From assembly GCA_026545765.1 (NCBI GenBank), contig CM048839.1, forward strand, positions 16,244,566 through 16,308,565: a stretch of DNA of 64,000 nucleotides, in the 5' to 3' direction. Positions 1 to 14,029 of this stretch are shown here, in pieces (within the stretch, counting starts at the first letter, position 1; each line of letters starts with the position of its first letter). Origin of the DNA: Plantago major. Lineage: Eukaryota; Streptophyta; Magnoliopsida; Lamiales; Plantaginaceae. Under the pieces are notes generated by a model, which searched no databases, was not told where the DNA came from, and was given only the letters and a program-made list of their open reading frames with translations. The translations under genes and the position numbers were made by a program.

Positions 1-940
1 CTTTACAAAATTGAGATAATAGCAGCTCACCTTTATAATATATATAGATGATGAAATTAACTATAAATTAATGTTGAATTACACCAGATACATATAAAAT
101 AGAGGTATATTATGACAATATATTTAATTTAATTTCAGAATATAATTTTTTCAGTGTGATTTATTGGTAATTCTTAGTTAGAATTTTGTAAAGGAAATTA
201 GGACTCACACATATGGTCGATGAAGCAACAATTCGACTTTGCGAATCGTGTGACGAAATATCTGATATTCAGTCAACATAAATCGACACTAGCTGTGATC
301 CAGTCAACAAAGACAAATAATTGAAAAAATCGTAACAAACAATGAATGAAATGATGTACAAGTTGTACGCTATAACTAGCAGTACAGTCACACATTTTCC
401 ATTTCTGTATTGAGAGACTAGCACCCTGCTATATCTCATCCTCAATTATCTGAGAAAATATGGTTGGGGAACTTGGGTACCATTTGGTTTTTTTTTTTTT
501 TTTTTTTTTCGAAGGAAATGGTTAGCACAACATTTTCATGGAAATCGTGTTGAACAAAATTTCCATTATTTTGGGAAGGCATTATCAAGATTTCTGCGTT
601 TGATTTCTTATTTGGTAGTAGCAAACCGGAAATCATTTTGCAACATTTCCTTTGTTTGGTTTCAGTGTATAGTGAGGAAATTGGTTTTAACTTTTAAGTA
701 CTTGTTGCATCACCTAAAAATAAATAACCATCAATATTGGTGTTGGGCTTGGGCCAGTGCAGGGAAAAATGAAATATAATTGGAGTTAGCCTTACGTATA
801 TCTTACGTATTTGTTACTGCTTGAGTCGGTTTTAATTCAAAATCTTTGTTCTTTTCTCTATTTGATTTCTTAAACAGAGCAAACAAAAAAAGGCTTTCGA
901 ATTAATCATCAACTGTTGAAGGCCTTCCAAGGGTAGTAGT
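1..940. repeat. Noncoding flank, left copy of a segmental duplication
   Basis: No gene is visible. The stretch is AT-rich, with a poly-T tract near 488-510 and a GGTACC-TTTGGTTT motif typical of MITE ends near 476-490. The whole segment recurs with scattered differences at 61821-62760, and the match continues into the Copia remnant that follows in both places. The duplication may extend left of the window. Confidence 0.8.
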
Positions 941-1151
941 TGTGAATGATGAAACCGATTCACCTATTCTTTAGGCTCATTATTTAGTTGTTAGAGTTTG
1001 TTAGAAGTGTGTAACTAGTCAATAGTTAGTTGCTAACAAACATAACGTGTGCTCTCTTCCTGTAACTCATTATACTCTATATATAATACACAAACCACCA
1101 CCATATTATTCAAGGTGGATTTAAACACAACTACTCTCTTTAATCCTTTCA
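941..1151 (+). repeat. 5' LTR of the Ale-like Copia element
   Basis: It starts TGTGAATGATGAAACC and ends just before tggtatcaaagcc, the minus-strand primer site for initiator tRNA-Met. A TATA-like ctatatataata lies near 1077-1088. The same sequence is seen at 2886-2904 plus 15873-16064, and again near 62768-62968. Confidence 0.8.
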
Positions 1152-1201
1152 TGGTATCAAAGCCAGTTAAGAAAACAGAACTGATTTCCTTACCTCTTTC
1201 A

Positions 1202-2800
1202 ATGGCAGCTTCTTCCACCTCTGTTGATTTCAATTTCGATAATGGTCCAGTCTTCTCGAGAATGGCTCATCTTGTTACCACGAAGCTGAATTATGAGAAC
1301 TTTGTTAACTGGCACAACCAGATTTTTGGAATGCGGAATGAAGGGCTTCCCAGACATATTGCGATGCGTTGCAACCGATTGTTACGGTTAGAGCCTCGTC
1401 AGTGAGTGTGGAGCGGAGAAATAAAGGCACTTCGGGATAATCAGACTTGGGATTTGGTTCCTAGGTCGTCTGACATGAATGTGGTTGGAGCTAAATGGGT
1501 GTTTCGTACTAAATTCTTGGCTAATGGTTCTGTCGACAGGTTAAAAGCTCGCTTGGTTGCTCAAGGGTTCAATCAAGTTCCTGGTCTTGATTTCACCTCG
1601 ACCTTTAGTCCAGTTGTTAAGGCAACTACGGTTTGAATGGTACTGTCTATTGCGGTGTTGAATAGATGGCCACTACACCAACTCGATGTCAAAAATGCAT
1701 TTCTCAAAGGTTTATTGACTGACACGGTTTACATGGAGCAGTCGCCCGGTTATATTGACTCTCGCTTTCCTGGCCATGTTTGTCGATTACGCAAAGCGTT
1801 GTACGGTTTAAAGCAGGTGCCTCGCGCATGGTTCCAGCGCTTGAGTGACTTCCTGTCGTCACAAGGCTTTGCTAGCAGCAGGGCTGATACATCGCTTTTT
1901 TGTTCTATCCAAAGGCAACGTTTTCTTATACCTTTTGGTCTACGTTGACGACATCATCTTGACCGATAATGATCCTAATCTTATCGCTTGTTTTATTACT
2001 TCTCTCAACTCTCAGTTTGCGATTAAAGACTTGGGAAAGCTCAACTATTTTCTTGGCCCTGAGGTTAGTTATACGTCACGTGGTCTATTTCTTAGTCAAG
2101 CCAAATATGCGCACGACTTGTTGGTTCGTGCTCACATGTTTGATTGTAAGCCTATCGGAACGCCTACGGCGGTCGGCCAGCAGTTAAGTATCGACGGTGT
2201 TGACTGTTCGGATCCCTCTAGTTATCGTTCTATAGTTGGTGTGTTGCAGTACTTAACGATCACTCGTCCCGATATATCATATGCCATGAACAATGTTAGC
2301 CAATTTATGCATATTCCCAAGTTCTGTCATTTTCAAGCAGTGAAGCGGATATTGCGTTATGTCAAAGGGACAATTTCTCATGGCCTTGATTTCTATGCCG
2401 ATGGGAATCCTTCGATTATGGCCTACTCCGATGCCACTTGGGCTTCCTGTCCCGATACCCGCCGGTCGACCTCAGGCTACTCCGTCTTCTTGGGGTCGAA
2501 TCTCGTTTCTTGGAGTTCCAAGAAGCAGCCTACTGTCTCGCGATCCAGCTACGAGTCAGAGTATAGAGCCATGGCTAATACTGCTTCTGAAGTGATCTGG
2601 CTTACTCATTTACTTCGAGATCTTTGTGTGACTAACATCTCTCATCCGATTATACTTTGCGACAACAAATATGCGGTCACCATCAGCACGAATCTAGTGT
2701 CGCACAAACGCGCCAAACACATTGAATTAGACTATCACTTCACTCGTGATTTAGTCCTCGCTGGTCGATTGGAAACGCAATATGTACCAACATAACTTAA
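1202..2800 (+). mobile_element. Coding remnants (gag-like, RT, RNase H) of the Ale-like Copia element
   Basis: The gag-like start reads MAASSTSVDFNFDNG, with LTTKLN-type wording shortly after (VTTKLNYENFVNWH). The reverse transcriptase then shows GAKWVFRTKFLANG, ARLVAQGFNQ, VDDIILTDND and SYAMNNVSQFMH. The RNase H segment shows YSDATWASCPDTRRSTSGY and CDNKYAVTIS. These are standard Copia pol motifs, so family assignment is firm. The element is a broken fossil and no intact polyprotein is present. Confidence 0.85.
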
Positions 2801-2904
2801 TGTTACGGATGTATTCACAAAGAGTCTCTCACGTCCTCTGTTTCTTCGGTTTCGGTCCAAGCTTCGCGTCGAACCCACGCCAATTTATGAATGATGAAAC
2901 CGAT

Positions 2905-4307
2905 TGTTAGGAATATCTGTTAGTTTTTTGATCATTCATCACATGTTCCTATCTTAGCCAGAAAGGTGATTAAGTACTCTTGGTTCACTTGAACATTGTA
3001 AAAGAGGAAATCACTGAGTATAATTAGTCTAGTAAATCTTGTATTAGGATTATAGGTCTCTGAGTGTAATTTTTATTTTAAGAAGACCATGAAGATCAAT
3101 CCTAGCAATGGAGCTTTTCTGAAGATTACAAGACCGGAGATTGCACAAGATTTATGAAGACACCAAGGTTTAGTCTCACTCGGAAAGACTATGTCCTTAA
3201 CCCTTTCTTAAGTACATTTAGTTACTTTTGGAACATGATTCTGGAACATATGACATCATGAGTATGGAGCATGCAAGCCATCAGAAAGGCTAATGTATCC
3301 GTTGAAAACTACAGGACAAGAAATAGTACATATACATTAATTGCATCGGCAAAAAAGCCGCTAAAGCACAGTCCTCTCTGAGATATGAGACAAGGACTTC
3401 TGAGTACTCATTTCAAGATAAGTATAGACTGAATTTGACTTGTGTCTAACGGATAACATCCCAACGACTCTCTAATTCATCTATAAATATCACACACTTA
3501 GATCTTTGAGAAATCATCAAGAACGATCTAACCTGCAAACTTACAATCTAGCAAAGTATTCTCTCAAGCACTCTACTACCCTTTATGAAAGCTTTCTGTT
3601 GCTTGAAGAATCATTAGTAGTTCTAAGTTGTCCTGAACCTTAACAAGAGATTGTTATTCGTGAAAGAGTTGAACTGTCAGATAACCTTTCTGAAGCTCAT
3701 TCTCCAGAACGGACATCAATTACTTGGGTCAAGAAGAGCGATTGCCATACATTTGAACAAGTGTATTAAGTAGTCTTGTTCTATTAGGCTCTCGAAAACA
3801 TAATCGAAAAGTTATACGAGAAGCCTCTCGACAAACCTTATAACCAACACCATCAAGGCGTGGAGTAGAGGAAGTACTTGATTTGGGAAATCGGGAATAA
3901 CTCAAGGTTATCCGAGTAGAGGAAGTACTTAGCTCTAGGAGTCGGGAATAACTCAGGGGAACATTTGGTTGGGAAACCAATTGTTTAAGAATCTTAGAAT
4001 AGGATTTTGTAAGGTGAACTCAATTATCTGTTCTAGTGAATTCTAGGTCTCGAAAGACCGAGGTGGATTAGTTGGAGGATTACGCCACCTCCGGATACCA
4101 CTATACTTGCATGTTATTTACCTTTCAGATTTATCTTTCAAAGAAAGCACACACTTACTTATTGTTTACGCACTTACCTATCTTAAAGTCTTCCGGCCTG
4201 AATTTAAGTATCGAAACCCCTGTTTCGAGAAGCGTGTTTATCGACAAAAGTTTAAAAGACTATTCACCCCCCTCTAGTCTTTTACTTTGCCGTTATCTGG
4301 ACCAACA
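2905..4307 (+). repeat. 5' LTR of the SIRE-like Copia element
   Basis: 1403 bp, 5'-TG...CA-3'. The copy at 14464-15867 matches along its whole length with scattered differences. The PBS tggtatcagaac begins two bases downstream at 4310. Confidence 0.93.
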
Positions 4308-4403
4308 AGTGGTATCAGAACGGGAGGTTCCCAATCCTTCTGCACTGAACCTAGATCCCCAGATAGGTGAAGAAACTTTGTCCCTTTCCGAGGACTATAT
4401 AAT

Positions 4404-4895
4404 TTGTGTGTTAAGTGTGTATGTATGTCTCTGAGCGATGCACCCGTTCTAAAGCCAGAAAACTACGAGAAATGGAAGAACAACATGATGCTCCATCTGG
4501 AGGCCATTAGTGATGAGATGTTTCTGATGGAAGAAAAGCCTCAGACACGGAAGATGGAAGCGAGGATATGGTTGCTAGTGATAGTGGTCATGTTGCTCGT
4601 GGAAGCATTATGTATGAAGACAAGCCAAGAGAGCTCTGGACATCTGAAGATGCCAAGAGACACAGATTGGATGGTCAATAAACAGAAGTGGAAGAAATCT
4701 CAAACCACTGAAAAACTGAATGCCAAAGCTAGAAGGAACCTGGCCAGAAAGGCTAAGTTTTCTAAAAAGCAACCCCAGAAACCCAGGATCCAGAAAGCAC
4801 CAAAGGGAACACCTAGAAACACCCCAAGAAGGAAGATTGAGATCAAAATTACTAATTTCATTGCATCTCCTTCTGTTCAAGTTAGACAAAAATAA
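4404..4895 (+). mobile_element. gag-like region of the SIRE-like Copia element
   Basis: This segment follows the leader. It carries the Copia gag-type phrase PENYEKWKNNMMLHLEAI near its start, then a lysine- and arginine-rich stretch. It is much shorter than a typical Sirevirus gag. The assignment rests on position between the PBS and protease and on the gag-type phrase. Confidence 0.6.
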
Positions 4896-4996
4896 ACTCC
4901 CAAGAAATTCACTAAAATGTGGATTCCTACTGGAAGAATGTTTAGTCTAAATGGTTCTATCTCTGAAGCAAGAACCTAACTCCTGTTTCCTGTTTT

Positions 4997-6370
4997 GTGC
5001 AGAACGCCTCTTGGACTAAGGCTCAATGGCTATTTGATAGTGGATGCGAAAAGCTTATGACAGGAGACAAAGCAAATCTGGTCAACTACAAAGCTTGCAA
5101 CACTGGACCAGACATCAGATTTGCTGGAGGAGAATTAAATCCCTCTCTGGGATTTGGCAACGTCAAATTGGGATCTTTAACAATTACTGACGTATTACAT
5201 GTTAAGGGTTTGGAATACAATCTATTTAGCATGAGCCAGTTTGCAGACAAGGGATTCACTGTGAAATTCAAAGCAAAGTTTTGCAAACTTATTGACAATG
5301 AGTCAAAGCAGACAGTCTTGGTTGCTCGGCGAAAAGGTAGTCTTTATGTTGCCGATTGGGCATCTGCCACAACTGAAGAATGTCTCATGGTGAGTCAATC
5401 TGGTCACACAGAAGAGCACTGGTTATGGCACAAAAGAATGAGTCACTTGAACTTCAAAACTCTGAACAAACTTGCCAAGAAAGAGTTAGTGGTTGGCCTT
5501 CCCAAAACATCTTTCAGAAAGGATGGTATTTGTTCTGCCTGTCAGATGGGGAAACAATCTAAGATCTCTTTTAAGTTCAAAATCAGACACTCTAGTGTTA
5601 GACCACTGCAATTATTACACATGGATCTTTTTGAATCATCTGTAACTAGTTATGCAGGAAAGAAGTATGGTCTGGTTGTTGTAGATGACTTCTCAAGATT
5701 CACTTGGGTTGTCTTTCTGAAGCACAAATCGGATGCTAGGGTGGAGATACCAAACTTGCTAAATAAGCTTGAAGTCATGAAAAATGACAAGGTATCTGCA
5801 ATCAGAACAGACCATGGTACTGAATTTGTCAACCAGTACATAAAGAAGTTTTGTACCAGCAAAGGTATACAACATCAAATTTCCTTTGTAAGAACACCAC
5901 AACAAAATGGTGTTGCAGAAAGGAAAAATAGAACCCTTAAAGAAGCAGCAAGGACAATCTTTGGTCAACTTGAAATAAGTGAAGTTTATTGGGTTGAAGT
6001 CGTAAACACAAAGATGCTACACTCGTAATGATGTTTGATAAACAAACACCATGACAAGACCCCTTATGAGCTCTTCGTTGGTAGACCCCCTAATATTAAA
6101 CATCTGAAAGTGTTTGGTTGTAGATGTTTTGTTCTTAACAATGAAAAAGAGTATCTAAGAACATTTCAACCAAAGGCAGATGAAGGAGTGTTTCTTGGTT
6201 ATTCTATGAATAGCAGAGCTTACAGAGTTTACAACAAAAGAACAAAGAAGATTGAAGAATCAGTTCATGTTGTATTCTATGAAGAAAGCAAGAAATCACC
6301 CCTTGCTGATGAACTCTCAGAAAGGTTTAAGGAACTAATGTTAAAGGATTATGAAGAAGAACCTTCATAA
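4997..6370 (+). mobile_element. Protease and integrase region of the SIRE-like Copia element
   Basis: A DSGC motif (in WLFDSGCEKLMTG, near 5033) marks the aspartic protease. The GAG-pre-integrase zinc region shows WHKRMSHLN followed by CSACQMGK. The integrase core shows LHMDLF, VVDDFSRFTWV, RTDHGTEFVN and TPQQNGVAERKNRT, which include the catalytic D, D and E. The tail with HLKVFGCRCFV and EGVFLGYS is the usual Copia integrase C-terminus. Order and motifs are those of Copia pol. Confidence 0.9.
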
Positions 6371-6705
6371 AGGAAAAACATCATTATGGAAAGAGAGGAT
6401 GACTCTGACGAAGAAAATCATGAAATGCCTAGTAACAACTAGATGATTCTCAGACATGATGAAGAATTTCCTATGAGATTTCCAGAAATGGAAACTGAAG
6501 ATGTTCATCAGAGAGCTAATTCTGGAAATGACCTCTCTGACAGGCATGTCCCAGAAAGCCCTCACACTGAGCAAGTGTCAGACATTCAACGCCCTTCTGT
6601 GGTACAAAATGTCATAGATACTGAAGAAGTATCAAGTCATAATCATAGTGATTCACATTCAGATCACATAGATGTTGACCCTACTAGCCCCAAACCCATG
6701 ATGAG

Positions 6706-8341
6706 ATGGATCAAGGATCATCCTTTGGACCAATCAATCAAGGTGTTAGGACTAGGAGAGCAATAGCCGAAAATGCTAATTCTCTCTTTGGATGTTTCAT
6801 CTCAAACATTGAACCTAAAACTATTGAAGAAGCATTAAGAGACCAAGACTGGATCTCTGCAATGCAAGAAGAGTTGGATCAGTTTGAAAGAAACAAAGTC
6901 TGGAAACTAGTTCCATTTGTAGAAGGAATATCTGTGATTGGAACCAAGTGGGTTTTCAGAAACAAGATGAATGAATCTGGTGAAATAACCAGAAACAAAG
7001 CAAGGTTGGTTGCCAAGGGATTCACCCAGACTGAAGGCTTAGATTTTGATGAGTCATATGCACCAGTTGCCAGATTGGATGCGATAAGACTCTTTCTGGC
7101 CTTTGCAGCTCATAAAGACTTTAAAGTTTATCAGATGGATGTCAAAAGTGCATTCTTGAATGGTGAACTTGCTGAGGAAGTCTATGTTGAACAACCACCT
7201 GGTTTTGAAGTTTCCTCAGAAAGTAGAATGGTCTACAAGCTACAGAAAGCTCTATATGGACTGAAACAGGCTCCAAGAGCATGGTATGACACTTTGGCCA
7301 AATACCTTCTGGAAAGTGGTTTCAAGAAAGGTGAAGTTGATAAAACTTTATTTACCTTAAATCATGATGGGAAACTGCTCTTAGTTCAAGTATATGTTGA
7401 TGACATCATATTTGGATCTAAGGACAAGCAACTTTGTGATGACTTTGCAAATCTCATGAAAAGTAAGTTCCAGATGAGCATGGGGTAATTGAACTATTTC
7501 CTAGGATTGCAAGTCAAGCAACTCAATGATGGAATATTCATTAATCAGACAAAGTATGCAAAAGACATGCTCACAAAGTTCAATCTTAAGTCTTCTGAAA
7601 AGAATGCTAAGATACCTATGAGCATAGGAACCAAGATGACCTATACTGAATCAGATAAAAGTGTTGATGAACACAAGTATAGGAAATTGATAGGTTCACT
7701 ACTTTACCTTCGCAAGGCACTGACGATATCCAATATGCAGTTGGTGTGTGTGCTAGATTTCAAACAAATCCGATGCAATCACACTACAACATTGCTATGA
7801 AAATATTAAGGTATGTGAAAGGTACAGTAGATGTAGGTTTGTGGTACCCTAAAGAAAGTGGATTGAGTTTGGTTGGTTACTCAGATGCTGATTATGCTGG
7901 ATCAATGCTTGATAGGAAGAGAACCTCAGGAACTTGTCAATTTCTGGGAGCTAGACTTATCTCATGGTTTAGCAAGAAACAAAACTCAATTGCAACTTCT
8001 ACCACAGACGCTGAATATATTGCTGCTGGTTGTTGTGCAACACAAATTCTGTGGATTCAACAACAACTCAGAGATTATGGACTCAATGAAGAGAAAATTT
8101 CCATTTTCTGTGATAACACAAGTGCTATTGCAATCACACAGAACCCCAAGTTCCATGCCAGAACAAAGCACATTGATGTTAGACACCACTTCATCAGAGA
8201 CCATGTTGAAAAAGGCAATATAGAGATACTCAAGATTGGCACAGAAGACCAACTTGCAGATATCTTCACCAATCCCCTACAGGAAAGCCGGTTCTTGACC
8301 TTAAGACATAATCTTGGGTTAATGGAGTTGCCTAAGGACTG
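6706..8341 (+). mobile_element. Reverse transcriptase and RNase H region of the SIRE-like Copia element
   Basis: RT motifs include [58 protein letters not shown] and the catalytic YVDD. RNase H follows with YSDADYAGSMLDRKRTSG, STTDAEYIAAG, CDNTSAIAI and KHIDVRHHFIRDH. The wording is closest to Sirevirus pol as I know the family. Pol ends at about 8341. Confidence 0.92.
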
Positions 8342-9493
8342 AAAAATGTCCTGAATCTCTAAAGTCTGAGTAAGCAAGGTAGAAAAGAAGTAGGCCTCTG
8401 AGAACATGCTCGTAAAGCCAAGTTGTTAAGAAGTGATGCAAAGGTTTCTGAGTAGCAACACTCAGAAAGGCAAAACATTTCTGGAACGGGTATCCAGAAA
8501 GGCAAAGGTTGGTACACACTCAATGAGTAAATAAGACTAGAACTTACTTACTAAGAGTGGGTCAAATACATTCAAACAACTGAAGTTTCTGATTCTTGAA
8601 TTCAGGAAACTATTTAGTCTTAAAGAGAAAAGACACATAAAGCCCGAAAAAGTATAAGTTCTGGGAGTCAAACATGTCCAATGTCTTGTATTTTTGCCAT
8701 TTTTATGATAAATAATATAAACATAAGGACTTGACACTCAGAATGATAAGCTCAAACGATTAAGTGTTCCTACTCTTTACTAAGTGACACAATGAATGTA
8801 GCATATTAAAAATCCATCAAGTCGGCCCAATACCATTTGTTGATTGATATCATTACAAGATATTCAATATAAACCCTTGATGTATAAACGTTTGATCTCA
8901 ACGACTGAGATTAAAACAAAGCAAGTAATGTCGGTTGAGAAATGCAGACATGGCCCACTAAGCATTTAATGAAGTACAAAGGTCGTACCACGCCTATGCA
9001 GATACAAAGACACACATTCATATTCAGCTATATGTATGTTGTATCTATGTACGTTTTGTCTGCTATATATATAGGAATTGGGCAAAAGACAAACACTTTT
9101 ACCAAATCCAAAATTTCATACTTGCATCAAAATAGCAAAATCTCTCAAGATTTCTGCAAAACTTCTTCTGCAACTCAACTTCTTGTGCTTAGTCTTCTGA
9201 AAAGATAGACTAATCTCGATTATTCTTGAAAAATTCATCTGTAAACACTCACTCAAAGACTCTATATAAGAGATGGCACCAAAGAAGATGACCACCAAGA
9301 ACCCTAAGGCCGCATCATCTGCTCCTGCTGAAAAGCAAGGAGGAAAAGAACTCAAGGTGTTGAATAAACGCCTTCTAGGAGAGTTTATCCTTCGATTTGG
9401 AATCCAAGTCACAAGATGAATTGGGAGCTTTTCTTGTGAAGAAATATATTTCAGATCATTTCTTCAAAAGCAGATAGAAAGCGATATTGGGAA

Positions 9494-10640
9494 TGTTGAA
9501 AAGTTCCCATATCTACAAGTTTCTGTGTGCTGCACCCAGTGGACTTTCCACACTGGATGTGTTGGAGTTCTACAACAACTCCAAAATCTTCACAAAAGTT
9601 GTGAATGATGTAGAAGAGAAGTACATGCAGACTGAAGTTCAAGGACAAGAAATTGTCCTAGACTGCAAGACTTTCTGCAACTTATTCCGATTGAAAAATC
9701 GAGGAACAATCGACGACATCAACATCAGGGATGCCTCCATGATTCAAAGTGTTAAGGAGCTATTTGAGGCAATCCAGATTGAAAATGCAAAGGGTTGCCC
9801 AGCAAACTTTGTTCTGAAAGCCATCATAACCAGTCATCTCCAGAAACACTGGAGTACTTTGGCTCTCATTATGGTCCGTTGCTTTGATGGAAACAAAGGT
9901 GGAGTAGACCAGATAAGCATGGAGAGATGGATGATGATGCATCTTCTGAATAAGAAGCATGAAGGGCAGGAAACCCACTTTAATTGGGGGAAGTACGCCT
10001 TCAACAAATTTCTTGGGCACATTGAGGAATTTGAGCCTAAAATCATCAATGGCCTTGCTGAGACAAAGGCCAATATGCATTTTGGTCTCAGAATTTGCTA
10101 CATTATGGAAACAATGGGAATAACTCTCAGAAAGAGACAAGAAATCCCAGTCACCAACTCTCTTTTCAGACATGCCTTTGAAGAAAAGGAGAGAATTGCT
10201 GCTGAGAAAGCTCAGAAAGAGGCAGAAGAGCTTGAAGTCGCCAAAGAAGGTGAAGAGGTCTCTGAGCAAGTTCCTGCTCAACCTCCAGTTGCCAAGAGAA
10301 AGAGGACTCAAAGCAAGAAAGCCTCTAAGTCCCAAAGTGTACAAAAAGCACAACCTTCTGGAGACAAGATCTCAGAAGATGTTGTTCGGCCAGAAAGGCA
10401 ACACCAGAAAGCCCCAAGAATTCTGAGACAGGTTGCTCCAGAAATCTCCAGAGATGATAGAAATATCATAGATGGGTCAGCTCCCAATCTGGACAGTGAC
10501 TCTGATGATGATGTAGTACTTACACAAGTATTCAAAAAGTCCAGGATTGAGACCCATGGAGGAGCATCAAGCTCACCCCTCGAGAAGAAAGGAGCCCCTC
10601 TGTCCAGCAGGAAGAAGAAGGCCTGGAAGAGGAAGATAGA
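9494..10640 (+). mobile_element. First post-pol ORF block of the SIRE-like element
   Basis: A globular first half contains GLSTLDVLEFYNNSK, IVLDCKTFCNLFRLKN and LQKHWSTLALIMVRCFDGN. A charged tail follows with repeated EKAQKEAEE-type coiled coil, KRKRTQSKKASKSQ (a possible nuclear-localisation stretch) and acidic DSDSDDD. It resembles uncharacterised plant retroelement accessory proteins, but I cannot name a domain. The block follows the internal TATA-like boxes. Confidence 0.5.
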
Positions 10641-13432
10641 GTGATGGAAGATGTTGACATTGCTTCCACATTCACAATGCCAGCACTTAATGTGGCTGAA
10701 GAAAACCCTGTTCTTTAACAGGTTCCTCAACCTTCTGAGAGAGCTCAACTCTCAGAAAGGGATCAAACTGAGATGGAGACTCAGAAAGATATTGTAGAGG
10801 AGACCAACAATGAGCAAAGAGAGGCTGTGGAAACTCCACTAGTCCAAGAGACCCAAACTCAGCCTGACTCTATTCAGGTAACAAAAGTAGTTTGTATCTA
10901 ACTTGTCAACATTAAAATGTTAACTTGTTACTCATAAGCTTCATTTGTTACAGGCCAACTTGGAGACACAATTTTAGGGGGAAGAAAACTCGTTCACTCC
11001 CTTGAATCAAGAAGAGGTTCCTCCAACCTCAGAACATCAAGAAGAGCCTGTTCCACAGATAGTAAAGGTTATCTCTGAACAAGGAATAACTAACTAAAAT
11101 TGCTCTTATATTCTAATATTCTTAATGTCTCTTTTTAACTAACTAATAATCAGAAAGAAAGGATGCTGAGGATCAGACTTCTCCTCACATCAAGGTATCT
11201 GAGGCCTCTGTGCCCAAACAAGCAGAAGTCCAAGCAAATGAGCCTAGTGTTTCTACACAGGTATGCTCAGAAAGCTTACTTTTGCACACAGATACTAACA
11301 CAAGTAGTTTGAATAAAACTAACTTGATCCCTTTCTTTCAGGCTCAAAGTCTAGTGCCACTCAACTTACTCCAAGCCTTTAAGAATCACACTCTCAAGAA
11401 ACATCTAAAGTGCTTCAGACAATGGCCGAAACTCAGAAAGGCCGATCTTTCTGAAATTGCAAGAGTAATTGACATCCCAGAGAAAAGGGCCATAGCAATC
11501 AATCTGGAAGACCATATCCATGCTATGTTTCCCACAGAATCATATTCTTTTGCCACTCTGATGGATGATAACTTCTTAAATGAAGTAGCACAAAGACTCC
11601 TAGTAGACTTTCAAGCTGCTGATGCTCAAACCCAAGAGCAGATGGTGACCCATCCTGCCTTGCCCAGCAAGCTCACAACCTACCCTTCTGAACAAGAAGA
11701 AGTAAATGGGAGGATGATCACACTTCCTAATGTGATCAACCTGGTTTCTGAAGATGAGAAGGAAACTGATGAGAATGTTTTCCAAGAACCTCCTTCTGAG
11801 CATCCAAGTCAAGAAGACAAGAAAAAGGATGATGATGATGATCAGAATGATGATCCCCAACCTGGAAACGGCGGGATTCAGAAAATTAGCAAAGGAAGTG
11901 CAGAAAAGGCTACTCCTTCCAATGCTCAGAAAGCCCCATCATCATCACCACCAAAGTCTCATCAAAATACCCAACAGGCTGAACATGACACAATTGAAGA
12001 AATCACATCGAGTTCGTGGATTGAACAACTCAGATTTAAGTTGGAAGAGGAGAAGAGAATCAACTTAGAGTGTCAAGCTCTTGTTGAAGAAAAGGAAGCC
12101 AAACTCGAAAAGCTCAGAGAAGCTAATGCTAAGGAACTGGCACTCCTAGATGAGCAAAGGTTGTTGAAAAATGCCATCGTTGTCACTGCTGCTGAGATAG
12201 ATGCCATGGATGACAATGATGATGAAGAGCATTATGCTAAGGCTGCATCAGAAAGACCTTCTACTTCTCAGAAGGCCAGCATACTCAAAGGCAAACAAAA
12301 GATTGCCACTCAAACAACAATCTAAGAAAAGGATTATGAGAATGATGAAATAAACCCAAACTTGATCTCCCAAGGTAAGATGAGAGGCTAATCACTAAGG
12401 AAAAGCTAGCCCTTCCGGCGCCTCAAATTTTCTCTGCCTGTGTGCTTCAAGAAGTGATGAGCACAGTCCAGAACAAGCTTTTCTCGGAACTAAGAGATGA
12501 CTTGTTGCTCAAGACAACCAAGTCCTACAATCCCCAGAGAGATGAGAGATTTGTCACTGCATTGCTAAATAGAGCAACCAAAGATAGCTCTCTCTCGTAA
12601 AGACTTAGCTCGATCGGGAAGAAGACTGCAACAATGCCAATCAAGCACTAGCAGATGCTACTTATGCTACTCAACAAGCTGAGGCTATTCTAAAGCCTCT
12701 TGAAGAGCTCAACAGAAAAGAGCAAGTGTTGGTTAGGCAAAATAAGGACATGAAAGAAGAAATCCAAGAATTGGTCAGGGTGCATAACAACCTCCAGAAG
12801 AACTTTGAATCACTCTCTGAAGCTTATGCTATCATGAGTCAGTCATTCATGACTAAGGGGGAAGGAGAGATGCCTCAGAAAGACAGAGGAAGAAAAAGAA
12901 AACAATCAAATCTCCCCTCCTCAAGTCAACTAGTCATTAAGGACACCACTGGAGACACCCCTGCTGAAGAAGTTGTTCCAAATCAACCAGCCAGGAAGCT
13001 GAGAAGTATGGTCACTAGGGGAACCAAGTCCCTTAATTAGGATCTCAGATGGGAACAACCAGAAAGCTTCTGAAGAAGAAAATCAAGAAGAAGGTGAGGT
13101 AAGAGGTCAAGAGAGCTGCAAGCCTCACAACTGGAACATCAATGATGATGACGAGGATGAATCTGATACTAATGAACATCCACTTCACAAAATAAGAAGG
13201 GAAGCAAGCCCCTTACAACCTCCTCTGGCAGCAAGCCCATTAGCAGCCAGAACCCCTTCTGGAAATACCAAGTCAATTCAAGGGACTTCCACCAAAGACA
13301 AGGCAGGAAGAAAGAGTCACAGGATCTCCTGACAGAAGGCCACCTAACAGAAAGGCTAGAAGGGATATTCAGTTTGGCAGAGCAAGCAAAGAAACTCATC
13401 AAGAAAAGCCAAATGATGCCCACATTGAGTAT

Positions 13433-14029
13433 GTGAAGACCAGTAATGAAGAGTCTTCATATAGGTGCATTCTGAACAAGAAAGGGTATTGGATTCTGGA
13501 ACTGCAACATCTACTTGTCAATGATAAGTTTCCAACTCCCATCTTCAACCAGATCCTAAAATGGAGTGAAGGCAAGCCAAATTTGCTAAAACATGAGCAC
13601 CTTCATGACTGGCTAAACTTTGAGGTTGAAAAGAGAAATGGTGCCAGAAAGATGGACCTTTCTTTTTCTTGTCCTTACCCCAAGCCAGAAGATGTGCACA
13701 AGACAAGAAAACTGGATGGTACCTACAGCAAGCAGAACAAGCTAGGTGTTCATCCCTATGAGTCATTCTACATGACAAAGGATGAATATCTGGATGATAT
13801 TCACTACCTGGAAGAAATATACAAGTATTTCAACCTATCTGAGCTGCAAGTAGACCATGCCTGGGTCTGGGGAAAATACTACTGGGTCAAACACTTTCTG
13901 AAGAAGAACTACAATCTTGGCAAGAGTTACCATGAAATTTGTATCTTATCCGAAAAGTATCTTTCTGTCAGAAGGATACTTTATGACTATGTCCAAGAAT
14001 GCAGAAAAGTGGATGATTATGTCAACTGA
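13433..14029 (+). mobile_element. Last post-pol ORF block of the SIRE-like element
   Basis: A block with no domain I recognise. It is aromatic and charged, with phrases such as RCILNKKGYWILELQHLL, HLHDWLNFEVEKRNG and DHAWVWGKYYWVKHFLKKN. Its composition is that of a real folded protein rather than a chance ORF. It lies about 420 bp before the polypurine tract, which is the slot where other plant elements carry accessory ORFs. Confidence 0.45.

Noticed and set aside
4308-4322. tRNA-Met-like match after the LTR
   Set aside because: It is the short primer-binding site of the Copia element, not a tRNA gene.
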